This document shows positions 27,051 through 36,170 of a DNA stretch of 64,000 nt, one piece after another. The notes beneath the pieces are model-generated. The model saw only the letters and a program-made list of their open reading frames with translations. It did no database searches and was not told the origin of the DNA. The stretch covers positions 124,001 to 188,000 of the forward strand of contig JBLXDU010000008.1 in assembly GCA_048263775.1 (NCBI GenBank), read 5' to 3'. The DNA comes from UBA1479 sp048263775. Lineage in GTDB: Bacteria > Pseudomonadota > Alphaproteobacteria > Rhodospirillales > Casp-alpha2. Position numbers and translations under genes: made by a program. Every line of letters starts with the position of its first letter. Position 1 is the stretch's first letter.

Positions 27051-27881
27051 TCAGCCGAAGCGACCGGTGATGTAACCTTGGGTACGCTCGTCCGTTGGAT
27101 TGGTGAACATCTTTTCCGTATCGTCCTCTTCGACCAGATAGCCCAGGTGGAAGAAGGCGGTGCGCTGCGACACGCGGGCCGCCTGCTGCATGGAATGGGT
27201 GACGATAACGATCGTGAAATTTTCCCGCAGCTCGTCGATCAATTCCTCGATCTTGGCCGTGGCGATGGGGTCGAGCGCCGAGCAGGGTTCGTCCATCAGG
27301 ATCACTTCGGGCGAAACCGCGACGGCGCGGGCGATGCACAGGCGCTGCTGCTGGCCGCCGGACAGGCCGGTGCCGGGCTGGTCGAGGCGGTCCTTGACTT
27401 CGTTCCACAGGCCGGCCTTTTCCAATGCCGTCTGGACGATGCCCTCCAGTTCGGAATTGGAATTGGTCAGGCCGTGAATGCGCGGGCCGTAGGCGACGTT
27501 GTCGAAGATCGACTTGGGAAAGGGATTGGGCTTTTGGAACACCATGCCGACCCGGGCGCGCAGATGCACGACGTCGATGTTCTTGTCGTAGATGTCCTGC
27601 CCGTCGAGGGAAATCTCGCCCTCGACCCGGCAGATGTCGATGGTGTCGTTCATGCGGTTCAAGGAACGCAGGAAGGTGGATTTTCCGCAGCCCGACGGGC
27701 CGATCAGCGATGTCACCTCGTTCGCCTTGATGTCCAGATTGACATCGAACAGAGCCTGTTTCTCGCCATAGAACACCTTGACGTTGCGGGCCTTGAGCTT
27801 GACCGCGTCGGGTTGTGATTGCGCCACGGGGCTATCTCCGGCCGTGTCCTGGGGAATGCTCTGATTCATGTCGGGGGTCAT
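27051..27881 (-). CDS. pstB: Phosphate ABC transporter ATP-binding protein
   Basis: The ATPase of the high-affinity phosphate importer. Walker A is GPSGCGKST, the signature LSGGQQQRLCIARA, Walker B VILMDEPCSALDP, followed by the switch His in VIVTHSMQQ. The reading frame is open far upstream, but the region before 27881 encodes pstA in another frame. The ATG at 27881 begins 2 bases after the pstA stop; an ATG at 27869 would shorten it by four residues and cannot be excluded. Confidence 0.95.
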   Translation of the reverse strand: MTPDMNQSIPQDTAGDSPVAQSQPDAVKLKARNVKVFYGEKQALFDVNLDIKANEVTSLIGPSGCGKSTFLRSLNRMNDTIDICRVEGEISLDGQDIYDKNIDVVHLRARVGMVFQKPNPFPKSIFDNVAYGPRIHGLTNSNSELEGIVQTALEKAGLWNEVKDRLDQPGTGLSGGQQQRLCIARAVAVSPEVILMDEPCSALDPIATAKIEELIDELRENFTIVIVTHSMQQAARVSQRTAFFHLGYLVEEDDTEKMFTNPTDERTQGYITGRFG

Positions 27882-27883
27882 CC

Positions 27884-29212
27884 TTACCATTTCCTCTCGA
27901 AACGCTTGCGCAGGAAAACCGCGCCCACGTTCATGATTACCAAGAAGGCCAGCAGCACACAGATCGCGGCCGAGGTGCGTTCCACGAAGGCGCGTTCCGG
28001 CGAATCCGCCCACAGATAGATCTGCACCGGCAGCACGGTCGCCGGGTCGAGCGCGCCATGCGGCACGTCGACGATGAAGGCGACCATGCCGATCATCAGA
28101 AGCGGCGCCGTCTCGCCCAGGGCCTGGGCCATGCCGATGATGGTGCCGGTCAGGATGCCCGGCATGGCCAGCGGCAGCACATGATGGGTGATGACCTGCA
28201 ACGGCGAGGCGCCCAGACCGTAGGCGGCCTCGCGGATCGACGGGGGAACCGATTTCAACGCCGACCGGGCAGCGATGATGATGGTCGGCAGGGTCATCAG
28301 CGCCAGCACCAGGCCGCCGACCACGGGGGCCGAACGCGGCATGCCGAAGAAGTTGATGAACACGGCCAGCCCCAGCAGCCCGAACACGATGGACGGCACC
28401 GCGGCCAGGTTGTTGATGTTGACCTCGATGGTCTGGGTCCATTTGTTGACCGGGGCGAATTCCTCCAGATAGATGGCGGAGGCCACGGCCAGCGGGAAGG
28501 ACACCAACAGCGTCACCAGCATGGTGAACAGCGAGCCCATGGCCGCGCCGAAGATGCCGGCCAGTTCCGGTTCGCGGCTGTCGCCGGCGGTGAAGAAGGT
28601 GGTGTTGAACACGGTCTCGACCAGGCCGCGGTTTTCCAGGCGCTCGAACCAGGCGATCTGCTTGTCCTTGACGCGGCGTTCGGTCTCGGGGCTGTCCTTG
28701 CGGATCTGGCCCTTGTTCAACTGGTCGATGTCGTCGGACATGGGCATCTGTACGGTTACCCGTTCGCCGATCAGGTTCGGGTTGGCCATCACCATGTCGC
28801 GGATTTCATACACCGCGCCGGGGCTGATCATGTCGAACAGTTCGCGGCGGTCGCGACGGTTGGTGACGTCGGGGAACAGGTCATAGTAGGCTTGGCGGAT
28901 GACCTTCCGGTAATTGGCCGACGATAGGGCCTGGCGTTCCCGCGTGCCCGCAGGATCGATGTCCTGGGGATAGAGCGTTATTTCCAGGTTGATCATGGTT
29001 TGCGTGAAGGCGGGGATCGCCTTGGACACGATGGTCGTGAACAACAGGCCGAGCATGCCCATGGCGAAGGCGATCGCGAGGATGCCGTAGGCCTTGAACC
29101 GCCGCTCCGCCGCATACCGGCGTTTCAGGCCTTTGCTGACGGCGTCGTTGGAGTTGCGGGTCGCAAGACTCCCGTTCGCCGGGCCGTTCATGATGGGGGC
29201 CGCGTCAGTCAT
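27884..29212 (-). CDS. pstA: Phosphate ABC transporter permease PstA
   Basis: A 442-residue inner-membrane subunit. It has the six-helix permease core in the second half, with the EAA-type loop REAAYGLGASPLQVITHHVLPLAMPGI that docks PstB. Compared with the roughly 300 residues of the E. coli protein it has a large periplasmic insert (about 70-210) after the first helix, typical of alphaproteobacterial PstA. It overlaps the pstC stop by 8 bases. Confidence 0.94.
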   Translation of the reverse strand: MTDAAPIMNGPANGSLATRNSNDAVSKGLKRRYAAERRFKAYGILAIAFAMGMLGLLFTTIVSKAIPAFTQTMINLEITLYPQDIDPAGTRERQALSSANYRKVIRQAYYDLFPDVTNRRDRRELFDMISPGAVYEIRDMVMANPNLIGERVTVQMPMSDDIDQLNKGQIRKDSPETERRVKDKQIAWFERLENRGLVETVFNTTFFTAGDSREPELAGIFGAAMGSLFTMLVTLLVSFPLAVASAIYLEEFAPVNKWTQTIEVNINNLAAVPSIVFGLLGLAVFINFFGMPRSAPVVGGLVLALMTLPTIIIAARSALKSVPPSIREAAYGLGASPLQVITHHVLPLAMPGILTGTIIGMAQALGETAPLLMIGMVAFIVDVPHGALDPATVLPVQIYLWADSPERAFVERTSAAICVLLAFLVIMNVGAVFLRKRFERKW

Positions 29213-30590
29213 ATTGCTCTCGATATTTGTTGACGATGGTGAGGGCGATGATGTTCAGCACCAAAGTGACGCAGAACAGGATCAGGCCGAGGGCGAAGGC
29301 GGCGAGGGTCTTGGCGCTGTCGAACTCCTGGTCGCCGACCAGCAGGGTGACGATCTGCACCGTGACCGTGGTCACCGCTTCGAAGGGATTGGCTGTCAGG
29401 TTGGCGGCCAGGCCGGCGGCCATGACGACGATCATGGTTTCGCCGATGGCGCGCGAGACGCCGAGCAGAATCGAGCCGACGATGCCCGGCAATGCTGCCG
29501 GCAGGATCACCTGCTTGATGGTTTCCGATTTGGTGGCGCCCAGGCCGTAGGATCCTTCGCGCAGCGACTGCGGCACCGCCGACATCACGTCGTCGGACAG
29601 GGATGAGACGAAGGGGATGATCATGATCCCCATCACGATGCCGGCCGCCAAGGCGCTTTCCGACGAAATGGTCAGGCCGAAATCGAGCCCCAATCCGCGA
29701 AAGAACGGCGCCACCGTCAGGGCGGCGAAGAACCCGTAGACCACGGTTGGGATGCCGGCCAGGATTTCCAGCAGCGGCTTGACCGTGCCGCGCACCTTGG
29801 GGGGCGCGTATTCGGACATGTAGATCGCCGCCATCAGGCCGACCGGGGCGGCCACGCACATGGCGATCAGGGAAATCAGCATCGTACCGGCCAGCAGCGG
29901 CACCGCACCGAACAGGCCGGTCGCCCCCACCTGGTCCTTGCGCAACGCCGTCTGCGGGCTCCATTCCAGGCCGAACACGAAGTCCAAGGGATGAACCTTC
30001 TGGAAGAAGCGCAGGGATTCGAACAGCAGCGACAGGATGATGCCCAGCGTTGTCAGTACGGCGATGGTCGAGCAGATGATCATGATTGCCATGACCGCCT
30101 TCTCGACGCTGTTGCGGGCGCGCAGGTCGGGCGCGATACGGCCGCGGGCCACCAAGATCCCGCCGCAGGTCACGGCGACGAGGATCGCCGTCAGGAGCAT
30201 CTTCGACGTGGTCAGAAGCTGGCCGTAGAAGGCGGCGGCGTCCTTCAGGTCAAGGTCGATGACCTCGCGGCTGACGATGTCGCCGTTGGCCAGGTTCTTG
30301 ACGTCGTTCAGCAGCAGGGACAGTTCGGCCGCGGGCAGGGATTTCATGCTGTCCGGCAGATTGGCGATCAGCATGCTGTCCATGATGGTGTTTTCAAGCG
30401 CCATCCAGCCGACCAGCAGCAGGAACCCGGGCGCCGCGCACCACAGGCCGATGTAATAGCCGTAGTAGTTGGGTAGCGAATGCAGGTTGCGGACCTGACC
30501 GCCGGCGGTCTTCAGAGCGCGGGACCGGCCCAGGTAGTATCCGAAGATGGTCAGAAGGGCGAGGACGCCAAACAAAACGGGGAAGCTCAT
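29205..30590 (-). CDS. pstC: Phosphate ABC transporter permease PstC
   Basis: The partner permease, 461 residues. The EAA loop is SLREGSYGLGATKSETIKQVILPAALPGI. It carries two extra N-terminal helices and an insert (about 1-160) before the standard permease core, again as in other alphaproteobacteria. The ATG at 30590 gives an N-terminus that enters the first helix directly. It is separated from pstS by 142 bases containing a strong hairpin. Confidence 0.94.
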   Translation of the reverse strand: MSFPVLFGVLALLTIFGYYLGRSRALKTAGGQVRNLHSLPNYYGYYIGLWCAAPGFLLLVGWMALENTIMDSMLIANLPDSMKSLPAAELSLLLNDVKNLANGDIVSREVIDLDLKDAAAFYGQLLTTSKMLLTAILVAVTCGGILVARGRIAPDLRARNSVEKAVMAIMIICSTIAVLTTLGIILSLLFESLRFFQKVHPLDFVFGLEWSPQTALRKDQVGATGLFGAVPLLAGTMLISLIAMCVAAPVGLMAAIYMSEYAPPKVRGTVKPLLEILAGIPTVVYGFFAALTVAPFFRGLGLDFGLTISSESALAAGIVMGIMIIPFVSSLSDDVMSAVPQSLREGSYGLGATKSETIKQVILPAALPGIVGSILLGVSRAIGETMIVVMAAGLAANLTANPFEAVTTVTVQIVTLLVGDQEFDSAKTLAAFALGLILFCVTLVLNIIALTIVNKYREQYD

Positions 30591-30688
30591 GACGCTTCTG
30601 GTCCTTGGTTGCGGCACCCGAAATACGGGCTGAAGAATATTATATAAAAACGAATATCAGGTCGGTGGGGCGCCCGGGGCCGGGCGAT

Positions 30689-30714
30689 CCCCGGAAGGTT
30701 GAAACCTTCCGGGG
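30689..30714 (-). other. Hairpin between pstS and pstC
   Basis: An 11-base-pair stem CCCCGGAAGGT / ACCTTCCGGGG with a tetraloop, 19 bases after the pstS stop. There is no T-run, so it is more likely a 3'-end stabiliser or partial attenuator that lets pstS mRNA exceed pstCAB, as known for binding-protein genes of ABC operons. Confidence 0.6.
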
Positions 30715-30732
30715 ACGTTTAGGCCAGGAAAC

Positions 30733-31773
30733 TTAGAGGTCGATGTTGTTGCGCAGGGCAGCGCCGTCTTCACGGAACTTCTTGCGCTCCGCGTCACCCA
30801 TCGGGATCAGACCCTTGTCGGTCAGATAGCCGTCGGGGCCGAAAGCTTTGTCGGCGGTGAATTCGGCGACATATTCCTTCATGCCGGGGATCGAGCCGAC
30901 GTGCGCCTTCTTGACGTAGAAGTACAGCGGGCGCGACACCGGATAGGAGCCGTCGGAGATGGCTTCGAAGGTCGGTGCCTGGCCGTCAACCAGGGAGCCC
31001 TGGATCTTGTCGGCGTTCTGGTCGAGGAAGCTGTAGCCGAACACGCCGAAGGCGTTCGGGTTGGCTTCGAGCTTGCGCACGATCAGCACGTCGTTTTCAC
31101 CGGCTTCCACATAGGCGCCGTCTTCGCGGACCGAATGGCAGACCGCTTTGTATTTCTTCTTGTCGGACTTCTTCAGGGCGGCGATTTCCTTGAACTTCTT
31201 GCAACCGCCTTCCAGGCCCAGTTCGGCGAAGGCATCGCGGGTGCCCGACGTCGGGGGCGGGCCCAGAACTTCGATCTTGATGTCCGGCAGGGACGCATCA
31301 ACGTCTTTCCAGGTCTTGTGCGGGTTCGGGATCAGCTTGCCGCCTTCGGCCGGGATGTCCTTGGCCAGGGCCAGGAACAGCTGCTGACGGGTGATCGACA
31401 TCTGCTTGGAAGCCTTGGAATTGGCAAGGACGATGCCGTCATAGCCGACCTTCACTTCGACGACGTCGGTGACGCCGTTTTTGGCGCAACGCTCGACTTC
31501 GGATTTCTTGATCCGGCGCGACGCGTTGGTCATGTCCGGGTGCTGGGCGCCGATGCCGGCGCAGAACAGCTTCAGGCCGCCGCCGGAACCGGTGCTTTCG
31601 ACGACCGGGGTTTTGAATTTGGTGGTTTTGCCGAACTGTTCGGCGACGGCGGTCGAGAACGGGAACACCGTCGACGAGCCGACGATCCGGATCTGATCGC
31701 GCGCTTCGGCGGCGTTGGCCATCGCAACGGCCATGCCGGCAACGGCGACGACTGCAAGTGACTTGCGAAACAT
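30733..31773 (-). CDS. pstS: Phosphate-binding periplasmic protein PstS
   Basis: A 346-residue exported binding protein. The signal peptide ends near AEA (residue about 24). The mature N-terminus IRIVGSSTVFPF and the segments STGSGGGLKLFCAG and TSGTRDAFAELG are the phosphate-coordinating loops of the alphaproteobacterial PstS family. AGGAGCT is the ribosome site. Two Pho-box-like elements lie about 100 bases upstream. Confidence 0.95.
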   Translation of the reverse strand: MFRKSLAVVAVAGMAVAMANAAEARDQIRIVGSSTVFPFSTAVAEQFGKTTKFKTPVVESTGSGGGLKLFCAGIGAQHPDMTNASRRIKKSEVERCAKNGVTDVVEVKVGYDGIVLANSKASKQMSITRQQLFLALAKDIPAEGGKLIPNPHKTWKDVDASLPDIKIEVLGPPPTSGTRDAFAELGLEGGCKKFKEIAALKKSDKKKYKAVCHSVREDGAYVEAGENDVLIVRKLEANPNAFGVFGYSFLDQNADKIQGSLVDGQAPTFEAISDGSYPVSRPLYFYVKKAHVGSIPGMKEYVAEFTADKAFGPDGYLTDKGLIPMGDAERKKFREDGAALRNNIDL

Positions 31774-31871
31774 GGGTAGCTCCTACGTGTCTTGAAGGGA
31801 TACTGGGTTATTCGTTCTTTCGGAAAGCGCTCGCCCCCGAATTTCATCGCCGCCCAAACTAAGACCGCCAC

Positions 31872-31911
31872 ACGTCGTATTTATGACATGGATGTTGCAG
31901 TTTTATGACAA
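31872..31911 (-). promoter_or_regulatory. Tandem Pho boxes upstream of pstS
   Basis: On the minus strand TTGTCATAAAACTGCAAC (31911-31894) matches 15 of 18 positions of the E. coli Pho-box consensus, and ATGTCATAAATACGACGT (31889-31872) matches 12. The two TGTCATA half-sites are exactly 22 bases apart, twice the 11-base PhoB repeat. A further CTGTCAT half-site is at 31957-31974 on the same strand. Confidence 0.8.
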
Positions 31912-32051
31912 CCGCCAATAAAAAACGGCGGAAATTCAACGATTTTTGCGTTTCCGAAACATGACAGCCGTGCGGATGTCACATCAGATACGTCTATGAG
32001 GAAGGACGCGGGGGGGATTCCCGGCCAGCGGCCGGTGGTGGCCGTGGGCGA

Positions 32052-33542
32052 TCAGGAGAAGGCCCAGGCGAACATCTGGAACAGAGCCGCACCCATGAGC
32101 GCCGCCGACGGCACCGTGATGATCCAGGCTGCCACGATGGTCATGAAATGCTGGCGCCGCACCAGCTTGCGCCGTCGGGTCCGCTCCGGGTCGCTGCTGC
32201 CGGCGGCCACCGGTTCCGGATCCTTGTCGTCACGCCCGTGATTGATATGGCTCTTGCGACCGGTCACCCATTCGCGGAAGAAGCCGACGCCGAACACCGC
32301 GCCGACGGCGATATGGGTTGATGATACGGGCAGGCCCAGCGCTGAGGCGATGATCACCGTGATCGCGGCGGCCAGGGCCACGCAATAGGCGCGCATGGGG
32401 TTCATCTTGGTGATTTCGGCGCCCACGGTGCGGATCAGCTTGGGCCCGAACAGCAGCAATCCCATGGTGATGCCGGCCGCGCCCACGAACAGCACCCAGG
32501 TTGGGATACCGACCTTGCCGTGGGTGCTGCCTGTGGTTGCCGTGTCGACGACGGCGGCAAGCGGCCCGACCGCGTTGGCCACGTCATTGGCGCCATGGGC
32601 AAAGGATAGCAGGGCGGCTGCGAAAATCAGCGGCAGGGTGAACAAGGTGCGCACGGACTTGTTGCGGTTTTCCATGCCCGCCGCCTTGCGGTGGATCAGG
32701 GGGCGGACCACGGCGTAGGTCAGGACACCGATGGCCGTGCCGACGAGGGCCACGATTTCGGGACCGGGCCGCCACAGGTTCTTCAGGCCCTTCATCAACA
32801 GATAGGCGGAGAACACGCCGGCCATGAGGGCGACCAACACCGGCACCCAGCGCTTGGCGCCGGCAATCTTGTCCTTGCGGTAGATCACGTTGAACTTGAT
32901 GAAGGCCAGGAACGCGGCGGCGATGACCCCGCCCATCAACGGTGAAATCACCCAGCTTGCGGCGATCGCGCCCATCACGCCCCAGTCGACGACCCCGAAC
33001 CCGGCGGCGGAAATGCCCGCCCCCATGACGCCGCCGACGACGGCATGGGTGGTCGATACGGGCGCGCTCAGCCAGGTCGCCAGATTGATCCACAATGCCG
33101 CCGCCAGCAATGCGGACATCATGGCCCAGATGAAGATGTCGGGATCGCTGATCTGGTTGGGGTCGACGATGCTTTTGGAAATGGTTTTAACGACGTCGCC
33201 CCCGGCCAGGATGGCGCCCAGCGATTCGAACACCGCCGCGATGATCAGCGCTCCGAACATGGGCAGGGCGCGCGAGCCGACGGCCGGACCGACGTTGTTG
33301 GCGACATCGTTGGCGCCGATGTTCAGCGCCATGTAGCCGCCGATTACCCCGGCGGCGACGATGAACAGCTGATGGTCCATGCCGACCGTGGCGATCATGG
33401 CAACGTTCGACGTGATCGCGAGGAACAGCAGCGCCCAGCCGATGCGCGAAAACCGGCGCGACAACGCCTGGGTCGCGTGTTCGACGGCGGCCAGCTTGCT
33501 CAGGTCTTTGCTTAGGGTCTCTTTATACATATCGGGGATCAT
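32052..33542 (-). CDS. pit: PiT-family inorganic phosphate transporter
   Basis: A 496-residue secondary phosphate (or metal-phosphate) importer with about 12 membrane helices. Both copies of the PHO4 signature are present: GANDVANNVGPAVGSRAL near residue 75 and HGANDVANAVGPLAAV near 325. A charged cytoplasmic loop lies before the last helices. The start is one of two nearby ATG codons (33542 or 33530). It lies between phoR and pstS on the same strand and has its own Pho box upstream. Unlike rhizobial pit genes it has no adjacent PhoU-like orfA. Confidence 0.92.
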   Translation of the reverse strand: MIPDMYKETLSKDLSKLAAVEHATQALSRRFSRIGWALLFLAITSNVAMIATVGMDHQLFIVAAGVIGGYMALNIGANDVANNVGPAVGSRALPMFGALIIAAVFESLGAILAGGDVVKTISKSIVDPNQISDPDIFIWAMMSALLAAALWINLATWLSAPVSTTHAVVGGVMGAGISAAGFGVVDWGVMGAIAASWVISPLMGGVIAAAFLAFIKFNVIYRKDKIAGAKRWVPVLVALMAGVFSAYLLMKGLKNLWRPGPEIVALVGTAIGVLTYAVVRPLIHRKAAGMENRNKSVRTLFTLPLIFAAALLSFAHGANDVANAVGPLAAVVDTATTGSTHGKVGIPTWVLFVGAAGITMGLLLFGPKLIRTVGAEITKMNPMRAYCVALAAAITVIIASALGLPVSSTHIAVGAVFGVGFFREWVTGRKSHINHGRDDKDPEPVAAGSSDPERTRRRKLVRRQHFMTIVAAWIITVPSAALMGAALFQMFAWAFS

Positions 33543-33652
33543 CACTTTCGGCGAGTGGATCGGACGGCGGATGGATAGGCATGGGGACGCAAAAGCCAAG
33601 CGCCATTGCCGCGAGGGCATAGGATGAAACCGCAGGCAGGGGCAATCAGAAT

Positions 33653-33670
33653 GTTACGGATTTATGACAC
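33653..33670 (-). promoter_or_regulatory. Pho box overlapping the end of phoR, upstream of pit
   Basis: GTGTCATAAATCCGTAAC on the minus strand matches 15 of 18 Pho-box positions. It lies about 110 bases before the pit start, and its TAA (33662-33664) is the stop codon of phoR. Confidence 0.7.
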
Positions 33671-34807
33671 ATCCGGGGACGGCATGGCTACAGCGCCGCC
33701 GTCGCCGGGTAGCACGCCCTGGCGGGGCGTCTCCGCCGGTAGATAGACCGTAAAGGTCGATCCCTCGCCCAGGGTGCTTTCCACGGCCAGATGGCCGCGG
33801 TGGCGGTTGACGATATGCTTCACGATGGCAAGACCAAGGCCGGTGCCGCCGACGCTTTTGGAACGCGCCTTGTCGACCCGATAGAAACGTTCCGTCAGGC
33901 GTGGGATCGCCTCCTCGGGGATGCCTTCGCCGTGGTCTGTGACCTTGATGGCGATACCGGAACGTCCGGACCCGGGAATGCGCTGGGCCGACTCGACCCG
34001 GACGTCGATGGCCTCACCCTTGGCGCCGTAGCGGATGGCGTTCTCGATCAGGTTTCGGAACACCTGGAACAACTGGTCGGCTTCGCCATGGACCGTCGGC
34101 AGGTTACTGCCGTAATTGACGCGGATCGGCACGTTGGCGACCTTGGCCTGGACGCTCAGCGCCTCGGTCACGTTCAACAGCACGCCGGCGATGTCGACGG
34201 GGGCGGTGGGCCGGACATGCTCGTTGATCTCGACCCTGGACAGGGATAGCAAATCGTCGATCAGCAGTGCCATGCGCTTGGCTTCGCGCAGCATGATGCC
34301 GAGGAACCGCGTGCGGGTGTCCTCGTCGCTGCCGGCGGGGCCTTCCAGGGTTTCGATGAAGCCGAGCAAGGCCGCCAGCGGCGAGCGCAGTTCGTGCGAC
34401 GCATTGGCGACGAAATCGGCGCGCATCTGTTCGGCGCGCCGCGCGGTCGTCATGTCGCGCAGGACCAATACCGCGCCGACCCCTTTCGTGTCTGGGGCCG
34501 GCGGCACTCCGGAGACGAACATCTCGAAATTGCGGGTGGTATTGCCCGGCAGGATCACCTCGACCGTGCGGGTCTCGTCCCGGCCAAGCACCTGATCGAC
34601 GGCGTCCAGCACCCGGGGGTGGCGCAGTGACATCGCCAGATCATGGCCGACGCGGGTGATGTCCAAAAGTTCGCGCGCGGCGCCGTTGGCGTAGATGACC
34701 GACCGTCGGCCATCCAACAGGACTGTCGGGTCGGGAAAATGGTCAAGAATGCGGTCGGTCAAAGGGACCATTTGCCTGGTGCCCTGCCTGGTTGCTCGTT
34801 CCCGCAT
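33662..34807 (-). CDS. phoR: Phosphate regulon sensor histidine kinase PhoR
   Basis: A 381-residue kinase. A PAS domain is near the N-terminus (DRILDHFPDPTVLLDGRRSVIYANGAARELLD), then HisKA with the phosphorylated His in NASHELRSPLAALLGF, and the ATPase domain with NLIENAIRYG, DHGEGIPE and GGTGLGLAIVKH. No membrane helix precedes the PAS, although PhoR proteins usually have one or two. Upstream sequence to the next gene shows no hydrophobic frame. Start may be 34771 instead; neither ATG has a good ribosome site. Confidence 0.92.
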   Translation of the reverse strand: MRERATRQGTRQMVPLTDRILDHFPDPTVLLDGRRSVIYANGAARELLDITRVGHDLAMSLRHPRVLDAVDQVLGRDETRTVEVILPGNTTRNFEMFVSGVPPAPDTKGVGAVLVLRDMTTARRAEQMRADFVANASHELRSPLAALLGFIETLEGPAGSDEDTRTRFLGIMLREAKRMALLIDDLLSLSRVEINEHVRPTAPVDIAGVLLNVTEALSVQAKVANVPIRVNYGSNLPTVHGEADQLFQVFRNLIENAIRYGAKGEAIDVRVESAQRIPGSGRSGIAIKVTDHGEGIPEEAIPRLTERFYRVDKARSKSVGGTGLGLAIVKHIVNRHRGHLAVESTLGEGSTFTVYLPAETPRQGVLPGDGGAVAMPSPDVS

Positions 34808-34889
34808 CTTTGGCCCGTGCGGAGGGTGTCCACATCGGGGCCGCGGGCTTTACCCGGGCCTGATGGCCTTCCCCAAGGGGATTTGTCAA

Positions 34890-34907
34890 GAAACGGTTTT
34901 ACGACAG
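34890..34907 (-). promoter_or_regulatory. Weaker Pho box upstream of phoR
   Basis: CTGTCGTAAAACCGTTTC on the minus strand matches 14 of 18 consensus positions, 83 bases before the phoR start. It is followed immediately by TTGACA (34889-34884), a possible -35 element. Confidence 0.5.
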
Positions 34908-34972
34908 CCGCCGGCATGTTTCGGCCCAGGGCCCGGTCTTGGGGCCGGGATATCGGATCATTCTGCGGGGGA

Positions 34973-36043
34973 TCAGGGGTGGGCTTGGCGCGTGCCGCGC
35001 CCGCCCGGGGATGTCGTCAGGCCCATTTCAACCCGGTTGCGGCCGTTATGCTTGGCCAGATACAAGGCTTCGTCGGCGCGTTCGATCAGGCTTTCCACGC
35101 TTTCACCCGGCTGAAATTCCGCCGCCCCCACGGACACCGTGATGGTGCCCAGGCTCTTGCCGGTGGCGCGGTTGATGACGGCTTTCTTCGAAACCTGGGT
35201 GCAGACGTGCTCGCCGACCTTGGCGCCGTTCTTCAGGGTCGTATTGGGCAGCACGATGGAAAACTCCTCGCCGCCGTAGCGCGCGGTCAGGTCTTCGCCG
35301 CGCACGCAGCTTTTCAAGATGCGCGCGACGAACCGCAATACCTGGTCGCCGACCTGATGGCCGTGGGTGTCGTTGAAATTTTTGAAGTGATCGATGTCGA
35401 TCATCAGCAGGGTCAGGGGCTGTCCCCGGTCCATGGCCTCGGCTGCGCCGATGCGGATTTCCTCGTCGAACAGCTTTCGGTTGGCTACGCCGGTCAACGC
35501 ATCGGTCATGGCTTCGTGGCGCAGGGATTCGACATCTTCCTTGAGGCTGCGGATTTCGCCCGCGGATTCCTTCAGCCGCGTTTCGAGGACCTGATTGCGT
35601 TCCTCCATGGTGCGCGTCGCGGCGATCACCTGTTCCAGGATGGCCCGGATGTCCTTGCGGCCATCGTCTCGCGCCAGTTCGCCAGACACGACGGACAGGG
35701 TGTCGCCGTAGGCCTGGGCATCGGTGCCGGCCTCTTCCAGGTAGGTCATCAGTTTCTTGAGTTCGGTTTCGACGCGCAGCGTGGCGTCGTTCAGGAAATC
35801 CTCGTCCAGGGTCACGCCCAGGAAGCGGTCGTAGATCTCCGCATTGCGTTCTTCGGTGAACGGCAGGCCGGCTTCCAGGATCACGTCCAGGGTTCGTGCC
35901 AGTTCCGGGTATGCGCCCGAGAAATACCGATACCAAACAGCAAAGTTGTTTGGTTTCGGCGGAATCCCCTTTTTCTCCATCATCTGGAGCGCCGATTTGG
36001 CGTAGGCGCTGGGGGTGCTCCGAAGTTCAGTTTCGTCGGACAA
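34973..36043 (-). CDS. Diguanylate cyclase (GGDEF domain)
   Basis: A 356-residue soluble enzyme expected to make cyclic di-GMP from two GTP. The C-terminal GGDEF domain has the active-site loop as GGEEF (YGGEEFSIVLPNT), preceded by DIDHFKNFNDTHGHQVGDQVLR. The N-terminal 160 residues are helical with no membrane segment and end in a coiled coil (about 135-175), a likely dimerising sensor region as in other alphaproteobacterial cytosolic cyclases. No RxxD inhibitory site was clearly seen. The start is TTG with AGGAAGG upstream. Monocistronic. Confidence 0.9.
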   Translation of the reverse strand: MSDETELRSTPSAYAKSALQMMEKKGIPPKPNNFAVWYRYFSGAYPELARTLDVILEAGLPFTEERNAEIYDRFLGVTLDEDFLNDATLRVETELKKLMTYLEEAGTDAQAYGDTLSVVSGELARDDGRKDIRAILEQVIAATRTMEERNQVLETRLKESAGEIRSLKEDVESLRHEAMTDALTGVANRKLFDEEIRIGAAEAMDRGQPLTLLMIDIDHFKNFNDTHGHQVGDQVLRFVARILKSCVRGEDLTARYGGEEFSIVLPNTTLKNGAKVGEHVCTQVSKKAVINRATGKSLGTITVSVGAAEFQPGESVESLIERADEALYLAKHNGRNRVEMGLTTSPGGRGTRQAHP

Positions 36044-36170
36044 CGGGCCTGCCTTCCTTATTTTAAGGTGTTGGGGTCGCCGTTCTCACCTTCCAAGAAC
36101 CATTTACGTGCCGGTCATTGGTCGCCGGCAAATTATAAGGCTATTTTCTAACATAACCCGTGCGCAGGAT

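Noticed and set aside
27882..28442. 187-codon upstream extension of the pstB frame
   Set aside because: This stretch encodes pstA in another frame with clear permease motifs; the extension is chance.
31957..31974. Fourth full Pho box before pstS
   Set aside because: Only the CTGTCAT half matches; the second half diverges.
34643..36151. 502-codon plus-strand frame opposite phoR and the diguanylate cyclase
   Set aside because: Antisense composition over genes with intact catalytic motifs.
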